From Acidimicrobiia bacterium (GTDB lineage Bacteria; Actinomycetota; Acidimicrobiia; Acidimicrobiales; Acidimicrobilacustridaceae): a DNA stretch of 7,009 nt. The position numbers and the translations under genes were made by a program. The notes below the pieces were generated by a model that was not told where the DNA came from, did no database searches, and saw only the letters and a program-made list of their open reading frames with translations. The stretch lies in contig JAEMTX010000098.1 in the NCBI GenBank assembly GCA_016462055.1, forward strand, positions 1 to 7,009. The letters are read 5' to 3'. Of this stretch, positions 5,797 to 7,009 are shown piece after piece. The first letter of the stretch is position 1. Each line of letters opens with the position of its first letter.

Positions 5797-7009
5797 GCCA
5801 GCCCGTCTCAATCGGTCGCCGTGGCGAACCGGAACTCCCGCCAACTTGGCCCGAGGGGTTTCCTCCGGCATTCCACGTGTTGGCGAAACCCACTGGAGCG
5901 ATCTGCAATCTCGATTGCACCTATTGCTTCTTCCTTTCAAAAGAGCAGCTCTATCTCGGCGATCGCTTTCGCATGTCCGATGACTTGGTGGCGACCTATC
6001 TCTCCCAACTGATTGAGTCTCATCAGACACGAGAGATCACGATTGCGTTCCAGGGCGGGGAGCCCACGTTGATGGGTGTGGAGTTCTACCGGCGCCTGGT
6101 GGCCAAGGCCAAGGAGATCGCAGGACCGCAGCGCATTCTGGAATTCACCATGCAGACCAATGGCACGTTGCTTGACGACGAGTGGTGTGAGTTTCTCGCT
6201 GCCGAACAGGTGCTCGTGGGTCTCTCCATTGATGGTCCTCCTGCGATGCACGATGCGTTTCGAGTCGACAAGCAAGGTCGTCCCACCTATGAGCGCGTCA
6301 ATGCGGCGTGGGAATTGCTGCAACGACACAACGTGGCCACCAATGTCCTCTGTTCTGTGCACGCGGCGAATGCGGACCATGGCCTTGAGGTGTACAAACA
6401 CTTCCGTGATGACCTCGGAGTTCGATTCATTCAGTTGATCCCAATCGTTGAACGGGCCACACCTGAGCTCATCGTTCAAGCCGACGCGGGTTGGGGAGTG
6501 CGAGCCTCGGAACGGCCGCTCTATCTCCAAAAGGGCTCGCTGGTCACGGAACGCTCCGTGACACCGGCGCAGTGGGGGAAGTTCCTAACTGAGGTGTTCG
6601 ACGAGTGGGTGCACAACGACGTGGGCGAGGTCTTTGTTCCGTCATTCGATGCAGCGCTCGGTGCTTGGCTTGGAATGCAATCGTCGATGTGCATCTTTTC
6701 GGAAACCTGTGGGACTGCTATTGCTCTTGAACATAACGGTGACGTGTATTCCTGCGATCACTATGTTGAACCAGATTTTCTTTTGGGCAACATCGCCACA
6801 CAGCACTTGGCCGAGATGGTCGCTTCGCCTCAACAACAAGCATTCGGCTCGGCAAAGGTGACGACCTTGCCCTCGCAGTGTGTGAATTGCGAGGTTCGGT
6901 TTGCCTGTCATGGCGAATGTCCGCGTAATCGGTTTACGACAACAGCCGATGGGGAAGACGGCCTCAATTATCTGTGCGAGGGCTATTACGGCTTCTTCAC
7001 CCACATCGA
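5793..7009 (+). CDS. anaerobic sulfatase-maturating enzyme (radical SAM/SPASM), 3' end cut by window edge
   Basis: A radical-SAM enzyme that should convert an active-site Cys or Ser of a sulfatase to formylglycine. 405 residues are visible and the frame is open at the right edge; the family is usually slightly longer, so little is missing. Motifs: KPTGAICNLDCTYCFF with the SAM-cluster cysteines 38, 42, 45; QGGEPT (87-92); MQTNGTLL (120-127); GLSIDGP (143-149). The SPASM region has Cys300, 306, 321, 363, 366, 372, 376 and 395, seven of them ligands plus one paired set, spaced almost exactly like the two auxiliary 4Fe-4S clusters of Clostridium perfringens anSME. Asp322, next to Cys321, matches its proposed base. 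The start is GTG at 5793, overlapping the upstream stop in GTGA; a TGA at 5760 closes the frame upstream and the first ATG lies beyond the cluster motif. No sulfatase is in the window. A peptide maturase of another SPASM class is a less likely alternative. Confidence 0.92.
   Translation, partial: MSQPVSIGRRGEPELPPTWPEGFPPAFHVLAKPTGAICNLDCTYCFFLSKEQLYLGDRFRMSDDLVATYLSQLIESHQTREITIAFQGGEPTLMGVEFYRRLVAKAKEIAGPQRILEFTMQTNGTLLDDEWCEFLAAEQVLVGLSIDGPPAMHDAFRVDKQGRPTYERVNAAWELLQRHNVATNVLCSVHAANADHGLEVYKHFRDDLGVRFIQLIPIVERATPELIVQADAGWGVRASERPLYLQKGSLVTERSVTPAQWGKFLTEVFDEWVHNDVGEVFVPSFDAALGAWLGMQSSMCIFSETCGTAIALEHNGDVYSCDHYVEPDFLLGNIATQHLAEMVASPQQQAFGSAKVTTLPSQCVNCEVRFACHGECPRNRFTTTADGEDGLNYLCEGYYGFFTHI

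Noticed and set aside
5077..6030. Long minus-strand open frame of 317 codons antisense to the RDHSWG and maturase genes
   Set aside because: It spans two well-supported plus-strand genes, its protein has no recognisable motif, and long antisense frames are common in GC-rich coding DNA.
1..7009. tRNA, rRNA, CRISPR, insertion sequence or phage features
   Set aside because: No cloverleaf, spaced repeats, transposase motifs or terminal inverted repeats seen; nearly all of the window is accounted for by metabolic genes.

Overview
The window looks like a piece of an actinobacterial chromosome. It carries the conserved block for degrading the last two steroid rings (the HIP pathway), known best from mycobacteria and Rhodococcus. 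The DNA is moderately GC-rich by eye, with short Shine-Dalgarno (SD) sites and tightly packed, overlapping genes. The proteins closely resemble the M. tuberculosis Rv3550-Rv3553 products as I remember them. Moderate GC and the different downstream genes suggest a lineage outside the mycolic-acid actinobacteria, possibly Acidimicrobiia. That placement is inference.

Layout. Positions 1-546, minus strand: a short-chain dehydrogenase cut by the left edge. Positions 547-636: a 90-bp divergent intergenic region. Plus strand, apparently one transcription unit: echA20 (637-1428), ipdA (1429-2286), ipdB (2283-3041), ipdC (3041-4117), a MaoC/HtdZ-like hydratase (4136-4591), a 385-residue protein of unknown function with an RDHSWG motif (4639-5796), and a radical-SAM/SPASM protein of the anaerobic sulfatase-maturating type (5793 to the right edge). 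Junctions are an abutting stop/start, a 4-nt overlap, a 1-nt overlap, gaps of 18 and 47 nt, and a 4-nt overlap.

How the genes work together. In the published mycobacterial pathway, IpdC (after the dehydrogenase IpdF) prepares the bicyclic CoA thioester. EchA20 then hydrolyses the five-membered ring to give COCHEA-CoA, and the IpdA/IpdB heteromer hydrolyses the six-membered ring, leading to MOODA-CoA for beta-oxidation. The hydratase and the divergent SDR fit as beta-oxidation or redox partners, but their substrates cannot be read from sequence. IpdF, FadD3, the acyl-CoA dehydrogenases, FadA6 and KstR2 are not in the window, and I see no clear KstR2-type operator.

The most interesting part is the 3' end. 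A sulfatase maturase appears translationally coupled to an uncharacterised two-domain protein, directly behind steroid-ring catabolism genes. This raises the possibility, which is inference only, that the locus handles sulfated steroids or that a sulfatase gene lies just past the right edge.
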